64,000 nucleotides of DNA from Thermodesulfobacteriaceae bacterium (GCA_025062245.1 JANXAD010000004.1:1-64000); one strand, 5' to 3'; shown: positions 24,748 through 34,519, numbered from the stretch's first letter. Notes: generated by a model not told the origin, from the letters alone. Numbers and translations are program-made.

Positions 24748-25728
24748 TTAAGAAGAACTACTTTTAAGTTGATTATATCTTTCTATAATTTCTTTTAAAG
24801 TAAAAAAAGACTCTAAGTGGTAACCTAATTCTTTAAGATTTTCTTTCCCCCCTTCCTCTCTATCAATTAGGGCTAAAATTTTAACAATTTGAAGTTCTGC
24901 CTCTTTACAAGCAGAAATAGCTTTAATTAAAGAGCTACCTGTAGTTACTACATCTTCTACTAAAACCACTATCATTCCTTTTTTAAAATTACCTTCTATT
25001 TGTTTTTGAGTCCCATATGGCTTAGGTTCCTTTCTTATTAAGAGACCTTCTAAGGGGATATTCTCACTGGATGCTTGAGCTAAAACGGCACTAACAATAG
25101 GATCTGCCCCCATACTCATTCCTGCAACTCCATCTATTTTTAAATACTTTATTTCGTTCCAAAAAAGTGCTCCAATTAAATTGAAAGTGTTAGAAAATAA
25201 GGTAATTTTTCTACAGTCTAAATAATAGGGACTTTCTTTTCCACTGGCTAAAAGAAAGGGTTTATTAGGACTATAAAGAAAAGCCCGTTCTAATATATAG
25301 GGAAATAGTTCTTCTTTCAAAAACTCCTTTTGCAAAACTTTGACTAATTCTACCCAAAGAGAAGTTTCTCTTAAAAATTGTTTCAGTTCTTTTTCAGCTT
25401 CCTCAGGTCCTTTGATACAGGCTAAATTATAATAGATCAAGTCTCTCATATAGGTATAACTTTCAGGAGATATCCAAATAATTTTAATTCCAAAACCATG
25501 ATTATGACCCCATACCACTTCTCCTCTAATTTCTAATTTTATAGGCGGGTCACAGCCTTCTAAATAGATAATTAAGTAAATTTCCTCTCCTACTTCAAGA
25601 GGATCTTTAGTTTTTAAAAATAGCCCTTCATAACTTATATTTTCTACTTCTCCTTCTCCCACTTTATTTTTACAGATATACTTAACTTTAGAAGAAAAGG
25701 GAGTCCTAAAATATTTTCTTCTTTCCAT
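24748..25728 (-). CDS. pyrE: PilZ domain fused to orotate phosphoribosyltransferase
   Basis: One continuous 326-residue frame. Residues 1-105 are a PilZ domain: the c-di-GMP-binding RxxxR motif is R4-K-Y-F-R8 and the (D/N)xSxxG motif is N30-I-S-Y-E-G35, with GEVVWGHNHGFGIKI closing the barrel. After a linker helix, residues ~140-320 form PyrE: LLASGKESPYYLDCRKITL, GVAGMSMGADPIV, LIRKEPKPYGTQKQIEG and the PRPP loop VVLVEDVVTTGSSLIKA (254-270). PyrE makes OMP from orotate and PRPP. Both PilZ signature motifs are intact, so ligand binding is plausible; allosteric control is inferred. It is ten bases after the VWA gene and 39 before argJ. No second, unfused pyrE is in the window. Confidence 0.9.
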   Translation of the reverse strand: MERRKYFRTPFSSKVKYICKNKVGEGEVENISYEGLFLKTKDPLEVGEEIYLIIYLEGCDPPIKLEIRGEVVWGHNHGFGIKIIWISPESYTYMRDLIYYNLACIKGPEEAEKELKQFLRETSLWVELVKVLQKEFLKEELFPYILERAFLYSPNKPFLLASGKESPYYLDCRKITLFSNTFNLIGALFWNEIKYLKIDGVAGMSMGADPIVSAVLAQASSENIPLEGLLIRKEPKPYGTQKQIEGNFKKGMIVVLVEDVVTTGSSLIKAISACKEAELQIVKILALIDREEGGKENLKELGYHLESFFTLKEIIERYNQLKSSSS

Positions 25729-25738
25729 AAAAAGTTTT

Positions 25739-27628
25739 TTAATTTAATCTTTTGGTTTTTTTTAAATAAAATCTTCTTAACTCATCAATATCGTAGATTA
25801 AACTTTGGGTAAAGTTTTCATTTTCGGTATGTATGATATAGTTAAAAAATTTATCCCAACCCTTTTGAATTTTAATGTGAACTAAAACTACAATTCTATT
25901 TTTAAATCTATTTTCTATACTTTTCATTTTTTCTTTTTCATAGGTATCTTCTGGAATACCATCGGTAATAAAAAGTAAATCTCCTTTAAAGTTTTCTTTT
26001 TCCATAATATTATTTATAAAAGATAAAGGTTTATAATAATTTGTACCTCCCCCTGCACCTACTCTACTTACAGCTTCTAAAAAACGTTTCATTTGTTCCA
26101 AAAAGTTTCCTTTTAACTTTTGTTTTTTACCTCCTTTTTTGACTAAATAAAAATTTCTTTTATAATACAAAAATCCAAAATCAGATTGAACATTAAAAAA
26201 GGTTAGAATAAAAGGAATATTTTTATGAATAGCTTGTATAAGATAAAAGAGAGCGATGGCTTTAGCTTTACTTATGTTATCATTTTCTAACATAGAAGCA
26301 GAAACATCAATACACATAACAAAAGCACCATATCCAGCTTTTTCCTTAATTATATCTGGATATACTTTTAAGTTTCTTTCATAAAAATCTTTAACAAAAA
26401 GTTTTTTTTGATAGGTCATTTTAAGAAATTCATCTGAATAAAGTCTTTCTAAGTCATCTGAAAAGGTTATTCCAAATCTTGCAGGAGTTATTAATCTAAA
26501 TCTTTTAGCTTTCCAAAATTTCAACATATCTCCTAATAAAGAAAGAACTTTTTGTTTTTTAAGTTCTTTATAAATCATTATTCCCATAGCCTTCTCAGTA
26601 AGTTTTATTTCCTTATACTCCTTACCTGACAAAGTTACTAAAAACTCTTTTATTTCTTCTTTAGTTTTTTCAATATTTTCTAAATTTTTATCTAATTCTA
26701 AACCTAAATTTTCCTTGAGAAATTGTAAATCAGCTTTATAAATTTTTTCATTAAATGATTCGTATAAGTTTTCAACTATATATATAATATCTGAAGTTTT
26801 CTTTAAAAGATTTTCAATATTTTGTTCTCTTTTGTAATTTTTTAAAATTTCTTTAAACTTTTTTATAGTTTTTTCAAAGACAAATATATATTCTTTTATA
26901 TCTTTTAATTTTTTTATGGTTTTTTCCTTTTCAAGATATAAAATTTCATCAAGATTTAAATTATTATCAATTGCTTCAAATATTTTGTCAAAAAATCTTT
27001 CATTTACATCTTTCAATTCTTTTAAATTTTTTTCTATTAAACAAAAAATACTTAACATTTTTTCAAAAATTTCTTTTAGTTCTTCAGCATTAAAATTTAA
27101 AATTTCTTTGCCTATACTTTTAATAAGTTCTACAATTTGATTTTGAAACCCTTTTTCTTCTTCTTCAATTAAGAAGTAAAAATATAATAATTCTATAAGT
27201 TTATTATAAACATATTCGTGATAATATAAACTTATATTAAAATCTCCTTCTGTATAATCTTTAAACTTTTCAGTAAATTTAAGAATTAAAAGAGTAATGG
27301 TATTTTCTAAAGGATTTAAATCAAGTCTTTTTTTTACTTTACTATGATTATATAAAGCTTCAAAGGTTTCTAAAAATAGATCTGTTTTTATCTTATTTAA
27401 AACAAATTCTTTTTTAGTCTTTAGATCAGAAAAGTATTTTAAATCTCTCTCTGTATCGGCAAAGGAGGTGAGAATAAGAGGAGATTCAAAATCTTCGTGA
27501 AAGGTAGCATATTTTTCATAATCTTCAGAGGGATTAAAAAGTTTTATATAATCAATAGCCAGTCTTATGAGAGGGGGTATAATAAAGAATTCCCTTTCTA
27601 CCTTAGGTTTAAATTTAGCAAAAATCAT
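25739..27628 (-). CDS. VWA-domain protein (ViaA-like partner of the MoxR ATPase)
   Basis: A 629-residue protein. The C-terminal third is a von Willebrand A domain with an intact MIDAS: DVSAS from Asp441, the Thr in GAGGGTNYYKPL and the Asp in LLFITDGIPED. The first ~400 residues are helical and very rich in Lys, Glu, Phe and Ile, with probable coiled coils around 200-330. The start overlaps the RavA-like gene by 14 bases, so the pair is coupled. RavA-ViaA pairs act as chaperone-like modules for metalloenzymes or respiratory complexes; the client here is unknown. It is longer than E. coli ViaA (483). Confidence 0.82.
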   Translation of the reverse strand: MIFAKFKPKVEREFFIIPPLIRLAIDYIKLFNPSEDYEKYATFHEDFESPLILTSFADTERDLKYFSDLKTKKEFVLNKIKTDLFLETFEALYNHSKVKKRLDLNPLENTITLLILKFTEKFKDYTEGDFNISLYYHEYVYNKLIELLYFYFLIEEEEKGFQNQIVELIKSIGKEILNFNAEELKEIFEKMLSIFCLIEKNLKELKDVNERFFDKIFEAIDNNLNLDEILYLEKEKTIKKLKDIKEYIFVFEKTIKKFKEILKNYKREQNIENLLKKTSDIIYIVENLYESFNEKIYKADLQFLKENLGLELDKNLENIEKTKEEIKEFLVTLSGKEYKEIKLTEKAMGIMIYKELKKQKVLSLLGDMLKFWKAKRFRLITPARFGITFSDDLERLYSDEFLKMTYQKKLFVKDFYERNLKVYPDIIKEKAGYGAFVMCIDVSASMLENDNISKAKAIALFYLIQAIHKNIPFILTFFNVQSDFGFLYYKRNFYLVKKGGKKQKLKGNFLEQMKRFLEAVSRVGAGGGTNYYKPLSFINNIMEKENFKGDLLFITDGIPEDTYEKEKMKSIENRFKNRIVVLVHIKIQKGWDKFFNYIIHTENENFTQSLIYDIDELRRFYLKKTKRLN

Positions 27629-29153
27629 TCATTCTCTCTTTAAATTTATTAGTCCAATCTTTAAAATCTTCCTTAGGTTTAAGGGTATCAGCAACTAAAT
27701 CGGGAAGGGAATCCCAATGAATTTTAGGTTCAAAAAGGGATAGAAAGTATCTAATAGCATACAGAACACGAGCTTCATCTATAATTTCTGAGGGAATTTC
27801 TTTACATAACTCCTTAATCTTTTCTATATCCCTATAGAGTTCATAATAGTAATTGAGTTCTTCTTCCATTTCTAAGAAAACCTTTAAAAGTTCTCTTTCT
27901 TTCTTTTCAATCCAATTTTGTATTTCTTCTATTTTAATACTTTCTATATCTACATGTTTTTCATTATCCTTAAAAAGCCGTGCCAGTATCAATCCTAAGG
28001 TAGTGTTAAAAAAATCCATAACAAAGTTAAAGGCCTCTAAATTTTCATTTAATCGGTTTTGCCTCTTAGCCCTTTCTAAAAGGTCATCTAAAACCTCAGT
28101 AAGGGATTTTTTATAGCTTAGATAAAGATAATTAGGAGGTAAATCCAAATTAAAACTGTTTATGACAGTTTCCAAAATTTGAATCTTATTTAAAATCACA
28201 TCCTTCATAGAAACCACTAAATTAATAATCCTTTTAGCCTTTTGTTTTATGTCTTCTCTATCAGTATAAATGGCATTTTCTACTAAGAATCCTACATCTT
28301 CATGGGTTACAAAAATTCTATTTTCTAAAACAGCTAAAATTTGAGCATAAGACAAAATATTGGCATATTTTCTTAAAGAGATTACAGCAGCATCAGGAAG
28401 TTCCTCATAAAGATACTCCCAGAGAGGAATTCCTGCATAAGAAATGATAGCTGGAATTTTAACCTTTTTAGCTATTTCCTTAATTTGGTCTAAAATTTCA
28501 GGAGAAGCAATAGGAGTTTCAAAGTCAAATTGTCTCATCTTTTCTTCATCATCAGTTAAAACATTGATAATAGAAAAATAGGGAGGCCTATCCATGTAAG
28601 GAACCAATTCACATCTATCTACTACAGCAATCATACCATTTTGTTTAGCATATATATCCTCAAGTTCTTCATATACATTTCCAGTAAGAAAGATAGCTCT
28701 GGTTTTTCCTTTAAGCACTTGGTCCTCTGGAGTAATAATTCTTTCTAACATATAAGTAGTTAGAATAGCTTTGATTTTTACATCTAAGTAGGCAAATTCG
28801 TCATAAATGTGAACTAAGGTATTTAAAAATCTTTCAGTTTTTCTTTGAAGTTTATTTTCCTTAAGAAGTTTTTCTGGGTCAAAATGTCCAATAATATCTT
28901 CTTTAGAGGTTCCTACATCCATATTTTTGTAAAAAACCTTATCCTTTCCGTAAAAAGCTGAAGCAGCCAGTCTTATCAAACGAGTCTTTGAAATTCCAGC
29001 AGGACCTATTAAATACATTACACCACCCTTTATTAAATTTAAAAGAACTAAGTCTATGATATGAGGTTGCCCCTTTACATAATCTCTAAGAATTTTTCTC
29101 ACCCTGTTTATTTCTTCTATAGCATAGTTCAAGGTCAATTCTATTTTTTCCAA
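27615..29153 (-). CDS. MoxR-family AAA+ ATPase (RavA-like)
   Basis: A 512-residue AAA+ protein. Walker A is GPAGISKT at residues 50-57, the GxxGxxK(S/T) form seen in RavA; Walker B is in LVHIYDEFAYLD, and sensor 1 in AIFLTGN. The second half is helical and probably contacts the VWA partner. Translation starts at TTG 29153 with AGGGGTGA about nine bases upstream; no better ATG is present before the P-loop. It heads the six-gene operon ending in surE. Confidence 0.85.
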   Translation of the reverse strand: MEKIELTLNYAIEEINRVRKILRDYVKGQPHIIDLVLLNLIKGGVMYLIGPAGISKTRLIRLAASAFYGKDKVFYKNMDVGTSKEDIIGHFDPEKLLKENKLQRKTERFLNTLVHIYDEFAYLDVKIKAILTTYMLERIITPEDQVLKGKTRAIFLTGNVYEELEDIYAKQNGMIAVVDRCELVPYMDRPPYFSIINVLTDDEEKMRQFDFETPIASPEILDQIKEIAKKVKIPAIISYAGIPLWEYLYEELPDAAVISLRKYANILSYAQILAVLENRIFVTHEDVGFLVENAIYTDREDIKQKAKRIINLVVSMKDVILNKIQILETVINSFNLDLPPNYLYLSYKKSLTEVLDDLLERAKRQNRLNENLEAFNFVMDFFNTTLGLILARLFKDNEKHVDIESIKIEEIQNWIEKKERELLKVFLEMEEELNYYYELYRDIEKIKELCKEIPSEIIDEARVLYAIRYFLSLFEPKIHWDSLPDLVADTLKPKEDFKDWTNKFKERMNDFC

Positions 29154-29324
29154 CTTTAATTCACCCCTTTAGAAAAAAATTATTTTCTTTTTTAGTTTAG
29201 ACATTATTTATAAAAAATCAAGTAAAATGAAGAATTGTTTGTATCCCTTCTTTATACCTTGGCTATCTTTGAAATTTAAAGGTATATTTTTTTGGGTTTA
29301 AATTTATAAACTTTCTCTTTAAGG

Positions 29325-30113
29325 TTATCCCTTGGAGATGGGTTTTATTTGAGTGTGTATAAAAAGAATAATTCCAAAAATTATCATACCAAGACAAAGA
29401 AGTTGACCCATGGTCATCCATCCAAAAATTAAAGATATACTTTGAGCAGGTTCTCTAAGAAATTCAAAGAAAAATCTAAGAATTCCATAGGAAATTAGGA
29501 AAAAAATAAGCTTAGTGCCCTCTTTCCAAGATTTTTTTCTTAAATTCCACATAATTAAAAATAAAAGTAAACCGGTTACTAATCCTTCATAAAGTTGAAC
29601 AGGATGTCGGGGAATAGGTCCACCATCAGGAAATATCATAGCCCAGGGAAGGTTACTTGGTTTTCCAAAGAGTTCTCCATTTATAAAATTTCCAATTCTT
29701 CCAAAAAAAAGTCCTATGGGAGCCACAACTGCCACTAAATCTGCCCACCACAGAAAGGATTGTTTGTGTTTTTTAAGATATAGATATCCTGATAAAATTG
29801 CTCCTATCATTCCTCCATGAAAGGACATTCCACCCTTCCAAATAGCTACCATTTCAAAAGGATTCCTTAAAAAATAATCTGGATAGTAAAAAAAACAAAA
29901 TCCTAATCTTGCTCCTACTATTAAGCCTAAAAAACTTATAAAGAGAGTATTCTCTAAAGTAGGAATTAAATGAAGAGAATTTTTTTCTTTGAGCTGATAT
30001 CGACACAAAAAGAGAACACCAAAAAAACTTATAATATACATCAAGCCATACCAACGAATAGCTAAAGGTCCTATCTGAAAAATAACTGGATCAATTTGAG
30101 GATAGGTAAGCAT
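29325..30113 (-). CDS. lgt: Prolipoprotein diacylglyceryl transferase
   Basis: Inner-membrane enzyme that attaches diacylglyceryl to the lipobox Cys of lipoproteins. Seven or so hydrophobic helices are visible. The Lgt signature GRIGNFINGELFGKPS is intact, preceded by GGMSFHGGMIGAI and followed by RHPVQLYEG. The 262 residues are typical. The gene overlaps nth by 23 bases. A likely substrate in the window is the M48 protease with an LLGC lipobox. Confidence 0.96.
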   Translation of the reverse strand: MLTYPQIDPVIFQIGPLAIRWYGLMYIISFFGVLFLCRYQLKEKNSLHLIPTLENTLFISFLGLIVGARLGFCFFYYPDYFLRNPFEMVAIWKGGMSFHGGMIGAILSGYLYLKKHKQSFLWWADLVAVVAPIGLFFGRIGNFINGELFGKPSNLPWAMIFPDGGPIPRHPVQLYEGLVTGLLLFLIMWNLRKKSWKEGTKLIFFLISYGILRFFFEFLREPAQSISLIFGWMTMGQLLCLGMIIFGIILFIHTQIKPISKG

Positions 30114-30729
30114 CGCAAAGATCTTTTAAAAAACACTCTTGACACTTAGGTTTTCTTCCTAAGCATATTTTTCTTCCGTGAGCTTGAACAAGATAGGGAA
30201 AAATAAACCAATCTTCTCTTTCAATTAAATTCATAAGCTCTTTCTCTATTTTTTCTGGTTGATTAGAATTTATGAGCCCCAATCTTTTACAAACCTTTCT
30301 TACATGGGTATCAACTGGAATCCCTTCTACGATTCCATAAGCATTAGCTAATACTATATTAGCGGTTTTTCTTGCTACTCCCGGAAGTTCTAAGAGGGCT
30401 CCCATACTTTTAGGAACTTCTCCTTGGTATTTTTTTAGCAGTATTTCACAGGCAGATTTTATGTATTGGGCCTTCTGTTTATAAAATCCTGTACTTTTAA
30501 TATCCTCTTCCAGTTCCTCTAATTCCACCTTAATAAAGTCTTCAGCAGTTTTATACTTTTTAAAAAGATTTTTGGTAACCGAATTTACTCTTTCATCGGT
30601 GCACTGAGCAGAAAGAATGGTGGCAATTAAAAGTTGAAGAGGATTTTCAAATTTTAAAGCAATTTTAGCTTCCGGATAGGCTTTTTTTAAACGCTTTACC
30701 ACTTCTTGGGCTTTTTCTTTTAATTTCAT
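30091..30729 (-). CDS. nth: Endonuclease III
   Basis: DNA glycosylase/AP lyase for oxidised pyrimidines. The helix-hairpin-helix LLELPGVARKTANIVLANAY is followed by the catalytic Asp in VDTHVRKVCKRLGL. The C-terminal [4Fe-4S] motif has the C-x6-C-x2-C-x5-C spacing in CLGRKPKCQECFLKDLC. The 212 residues are normal. It lies four bases after an unknown gene and overlaps lgt. Confidence 0.96.
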   Translation of the reverse strand: MKLKEKAQEVVKRLKKAYPEAKIALKFENPLQLLIATILSAQCTDERVNSVTKNLFKKYKTAEDFIKVELEELEEDIKSTGFYKQKAQYIKSACEILLKKYQGEVPKSMGALLELPGVARKTANIVLANAYGIVEGIPVDTHVRKVCKRLGLINSNQPEKIEKELMNLIEREDWFIFPYLVQAHGRKICLGRKPKCQECFLKDLCDAYLSSN

Positions 30730-30733
30730 GACC

Positions 30734-31405
30734 TCATAATTCTAAACTCATACTTATTTTTCTTTTTAATTCTTCCTTTAAATTTTGTTTAAAGGTTTCT
30801 TCCTTAGTTAAATAGGTCTTGTTAAAAAATTCAACTCTTTCAGGATAGGCTTTTTCTACCAATTCTTTAGCTCTATTGACTAATCGGGAACATAAAGATT
30901 CTTGAAAATTTTCTACCCAATCAAAAAATTTAAGAATTCTAAAAAATACCTTCTCATGATCCTTAGAGAGGACTTTTCCACTTTCTATTTGGTCTTCAAG
31001 TTCATAATTAAGATTTTTTATATGATTAAGAAGGGGAATTTGAATTTGTTTTCTAAGTTGTTCTTCTAAAAGTAAAAACTCCCTGGCTAAGGTTTCATAA
31101 GTTTCTTCAGAAAAGTCTCTGGAAATAAGAAGATCTCTAAACCAAGAGGCAAATTCTTTTCTCAAGAGATCTACTAAGTGCATAAAATCAAATAAACTTC
31201 TTTGATAAAGAATATCTTCCTTTTTTATGGAAAGGAATTCAGAAAGGTCTTCTAAAGAAAGGTGTTTCTTTTGATAAAGATGTAACAAAGCTAAAAGGAA
31301 AAATTTAGGCTTAAAGGATACCTGTTTTTTTTCTATATAAAAAATCTTTTTGGTTTGATATACCTTAAAAACAGAAAAAATCCACTCTAAGGTATAATAT
31401 TTCAT
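30734..31405 (-). CDS. Helical protein of unknown function
   Basis: A 223-residue protein with no signal peptide, membrane segment or known motif. The N-terminal ~70 residues could form a small winged-helix-like unit (LSLEDLSEFLSIKKEDILYQ); the rest is long charged helices (EFLLLEEQLRKQIQIPLLNH, SRLVNRAKELVEKAYPERV). It starts directly after the alaS stop and ends four bases before nth, so it is translated with them. No function is assigned. Confidence 0.6.
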   Translation of the reverse strand: MKYYTLEWIFSVFKVYQTKKIFYIEKKQVSFKPKFFLLALLHLYQKKHLSLEDLSEFLSIKKEDILYQRSLFDFMHLVDLLRKEFASWFRDLLISRDFSEETYETLAREFLLLEEQLRKQIQIPLLNHIKNLNYELEDQIESGKVLSKDHEKVFFRILKFFDWVENFQESLCSRLVNRAKELVEKAYPERVEFFNKTYLTKEETFKQNLKEELKRKISMSLEL

Positions 31406-34006
31406 TTATAAGCTCAAAAGTATTTTTTTAAAGGCTTCTTTTATTTCTGAGAAAGGTCTTTTTTCTTTAAAACTTCCTTGGGCCAGTTCTGCCTTTCCTC
31501 CTCCTTTTAAGCCTAAAGCTTCCATACCTTTTAAAAGAGTGTGGGCTAAATATTTTTGAGTTAAATCCTTAGAAACCATACAAACCGCTAAAAGATCCTC
31601 CTTTCTCTCCCCTAAGAGAAAGAAAATTCCAGAACCAATTTTGTTTTTAAAATAATCTCCCAATTCCCTTAATTCTTCCAAACTTTCACTCTTAAAGGAG
31701 GTAATTAAAACCTTTATTCCTTTAATTTCTTCTACTTCCTTTAGTTTATTTTCTAATTCCTCCTTAAGATTAATACTTTTAAGTTTTTTAACTTCCTGTT
31801 TTAAAGTTTCTAATTCTTTTATGAGGGAGTTTAACTTCTTTTCTATTTCTGAAGGGGAGGTTTTTAGGGTTTGAGCAAGATTAAACAATCTTTCTTCTAA
31901 TTCTATTACTTTTTCAAAGGCTTTTAAACCAGCCAAAGCTTCTATTCTTCTAATTCCACTGGCTACACTTCCTTCACTTACAATTTTAAATAAACCAATT
32001 TCTCCAGTTGCTTTTACATGGGTTCCTCCACAGAGTTCAATTGAAATTCCATCAATTTTAATAACTCTAACTAAATCTTCATATTTTTCCTCAAAAATAG
32101 CTAAAGCTCCTAATTTTTCAGCTTCCTCTTTTTTCATCCAAAAATCTTCTACAGAATGATTCTCTAAAATCCACTGATTAACTTGTTCTTCTATAGTTTT
32201 AATCTCCTTAGGAGATAGACTTTGAAAGTGAGTAAAGTCGAATCTTAATCTATTTTCATCTACTAAAGAACCTGACTGACGCACATGGGACCCTAAGATT
32301 TTTCTTAAAGCTGCTTGCAAAAGATGGGTAGCTGTGTGATGTCGAGCAATATGGAATCTTCTGTCTTGATCTACTTTTAAGATAACCTCCTCTTTTTCTT
32401 GTAAAAGTCCATCTATTTTTCTTACCCTATGGTAAATTAAATTTCCTAACTTTTCTACAGATTCTACTAAAGCCTTTCCACTTTTTCCAATTATCCATCC
32501 AGTATCACCAACCTGTCCTCCTCCTTCAGGATAGAAAGGAGTTATTTCAGTAATTACATAAAGATTTTCCTTTTCTTTGATAAGACCTATTATTTTACTT
32601 TTAGCTTCTAAGGTTTCATAACCCACAAAATTAGTTTCTATTCCCTCTTCTAAAAGATTTTTGATTCCAGAGGGAATTTTTTCCAGAACTCCCTTCCAAG
32701 TCTTTCTACTTTCTTCTCGAGCTTTAGCTCTTAAGGTTTCAAAGCCTTCTAAATCTAAGGAAAAACCTAAGGGTAAAACATAGTCCCTTACCAAGTCGTA
32801 AGGGAATCCATAGGTGTCGTAGAGTTTAAAAAGAAGTTCTCCAGGTATAATTTTTACCTTTTTTTCTCTTAACTTTTCTACTTCCCTTTCTAAGATTTCC
32901 ATTCCAAAGTTTAGAGTTTCTAAAAATTTTTTTTCTTCAAACTTTAAAAGAGTTTGAGCTAATTCCTTATTCTCCTTTACCTCGGGATAAACCTCCTGGT
33001 ATTCCTTTGCCACAGGTTCAACTAATTTATAAAGAAAGGGTTCTTTTAACCCTAAGATTCTTCCAAATCTTTCTGCCCTTCTTATGATTCTTCTTAAAAC
33101 ATAACCTCTTCCCTCATTAGAAGGAACTATTCCTTCTGCTAAGAGAAAAGTTGAAGCTCTTATGTGATCAGCAATAACTCTAAAGGCTACTTCGGTTTCT
33201 TTATTTTCTTTAAATTTATGTTGACTTAATTCTTCAATTTCAGATATTATTCCTTTAAAAAGGTCTATTTCATAATTAGAAGAGACCTTTTGAACTACTG
33301 CTGTAACTCTTTCAAGCCCCATTCCTGTATCTATACAAGGCTTAGGTAAGAGTTTTAGTTCTCCAGTTTCAGTTTTTTCATACTGCATAAAAACTAAATT
33401 CCAGATTTCCAAAAATCTATCACAATCACATCCTGGTCCACAATTAGGACTTCCACATCCCAAATGCTCCCCTTGATCAAAAACAATTTCTGAACAAGGA
33501 CCACAGGGACCAACCTCTCCCATAGCCCAAAAGTTGTCCTTTTCTCCAAGCCTAGCTATTCTCTCCTCAGAAAAATTAGCTATTTTTTTCCATAAGTTAA
33601 CTGCTTCTTCATCCTCCTTAAAAACAGTTACATAAAGTTTATCCTTAGGAAGGTTAAGATATTTCGTAATAAATTCCCAAGCAAAAAAGATAGCTTCCTC
33701 TTTAAAATAATCTCCAAAGGAGAAATTTCCTAACATTTCAAAGAAAGTGTGATGTCTCGGAGTATACCCCACATTATCTAAGTCGTTGTGTTTTCCTCCT
33801 GCACGCATACACTTTTGACAGCTTACCGCTCGAGTATAAGACCTAATTTCCTCTCCTAAAAAGACCTTTTTAAATTGAACCATACCAGCATTAGTAAAAA
33901 GTAAAGTAGGATCTTCATGGGGTATAAGGGAAGAACTTGGAACAACCTCATGCCCCAGGTTTTTAAAATAATTAATAAATAATTCTCTTATCTCTTGAAG
34001 TTTCAT
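31406..34006 (-). CDS. alaS: Alanyl-tRNA synthetase
   Basis: Charges tRNA-Ala. At 866 residues it is full length. The class II catalytic core has SSSLIPHEDPTLLFTNAGMV and VGYTPRHHTFFEMLGNFSFG; GMGLERVTAVVQ is motif 3. The editing domain has RHHTATHLLQAALRKILGSH and the zinc-type SIELCGGTHVKATG. A coiled coil and the C-terminal GGGKAELAQGSF domain complete the protein. GGAAT precedes the ATG. It heads an operon with the unknown gene, nth and lgt. Confidence 0.98.
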   Translation of the reverse strand: MKLQEIRELFINYFKNLGHEVVPSSSLIPHEDPTLLFTNAGMVQFKKVFLGEEIRSYTRAVSCQKCMRAGGKHNDLDNVGYTPRHHTFFEMLGNFSFGDYFKEEAIFFAWEFITKYLNLPKDKLYVTVFKEDEEAVNLWKKIANFSEERIARLGEKDNFWAMGEVGPCGPCSEIVFDQGEHLGCGSPNCGPGCDCDRFLEIWNLVFMQYEKTETGELKLLPKPCIDTGMGLERVTAVVQKVSSNYEIDLFKGIISEIEELSQHKFKENKETEVAFRVIADHIRASTFLLAEGIVPSNEGRGYVLRRIIRRAERFGRILGLKEPFLYKLVEPVAKEYQEVYPEVKENKELAQTLLKFEEKKFLETLNFGMEILEREVEKLREKKVKIIPGELLFKLYDTYGFPYDLVRDYVLPLGFSLDLEGFETLRAKAREESRKTWKGVLEKIPSGIKNLLEEGIETNFVGYETLEAKSKIIGLIKEKENLYVITEITPFYPEGGGQVGDTGWIIGKSGKALVESVEKLGNLIYHRVRKIDGLLQEKEEVILKVDQDRRFHIARHHTATHLLQAALRKILGSHVRQSGSLVDENRLRFDFTHFQSLSPKEIKTIEEQVNQWILENHSVEDFWMKKEEAEKLGALAIFEEKYEDLVRVIKIDGISIELCGGTHVKATGEIGLFKIVSEGSVASGIRRIEALAGLKAFEKVIELEERLFNLAQTLKTSPSEIEKKLNSLIKELETLKQEVKKLKSINLKEELENKLKEVEEIKGIKVLITSFKSESLEELRELGDYFKNKIGSGIFFLLGERKEDLLAVCMVSKDLTQKYLAHTLLKGMEALGLKGGGKAELAQGSFKEKRPFSEIKEAFKKILLSL

Positions 34007-34069
34007 ATTCCTTTTTACCTTTTGAAATTTTATAATTTTTCTTTGGATAAAATTTATTTTAAGAGATTT

Positions 34070-34519
34070 TCAAATTTTAGCAAGAAAATGTAATAATAAA
34101 TTATTTTCTTCAGTCTTTTCCCTCGAAGTGACCCCCTTTCTTTTCCTCTTTAGTGCCTTTAACTTAGATATAGCTGACTTAAGCTTACCACCACTATCTT
34201 TTAAGGTTTTTTCTTCTATATATAGTGGTCTTTGAAACTCCCAAGGCAGCTTTAGTAGCTTCAGTGCCATATTTATCGTGAAACTCTATAACTTTAGGCT
34301 TAGAGAGAACCTCTTGTTGGCAAGAGGTTTCTCTTATAAAGTTTAGCCTTTTTAACCTTTTAGCCTCTTTGGTAAGATTAGGTGAGATAAAGAAAGAGGA
34401 CCTGGAGATCCCATACTTGCTCTTTCTATTCTTTTTCATGAATAGATCTTTCTGAAAATAATTTTTTGATTTTTAATTTTACAACTTTTTATTTTCCCTA
34501 AGGAGACGGAGCTTATGCA
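34070..34519 (-). pseudogene. Frameshifted IS481-type transposase N-terminal remnant
   Basis: The minus-strand left end TGCATAAGCTCCGTCTC (from 34519) and the following AT-rich leader match the remnant at 18577-18935. An ATG at 34439 opens an 81-codon frame with VIEFHDKYGTEATKAALGVS and KTTIYRRKN, a helix-turn-helix. A one-base frame change then moves the sequence to another frame, LKDSGGKLKSAISKLKALKR, which runs to a stop at 34070. The catalytic core is absent. The left edge of the remnant is uncertain. Confidence 0.7.
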
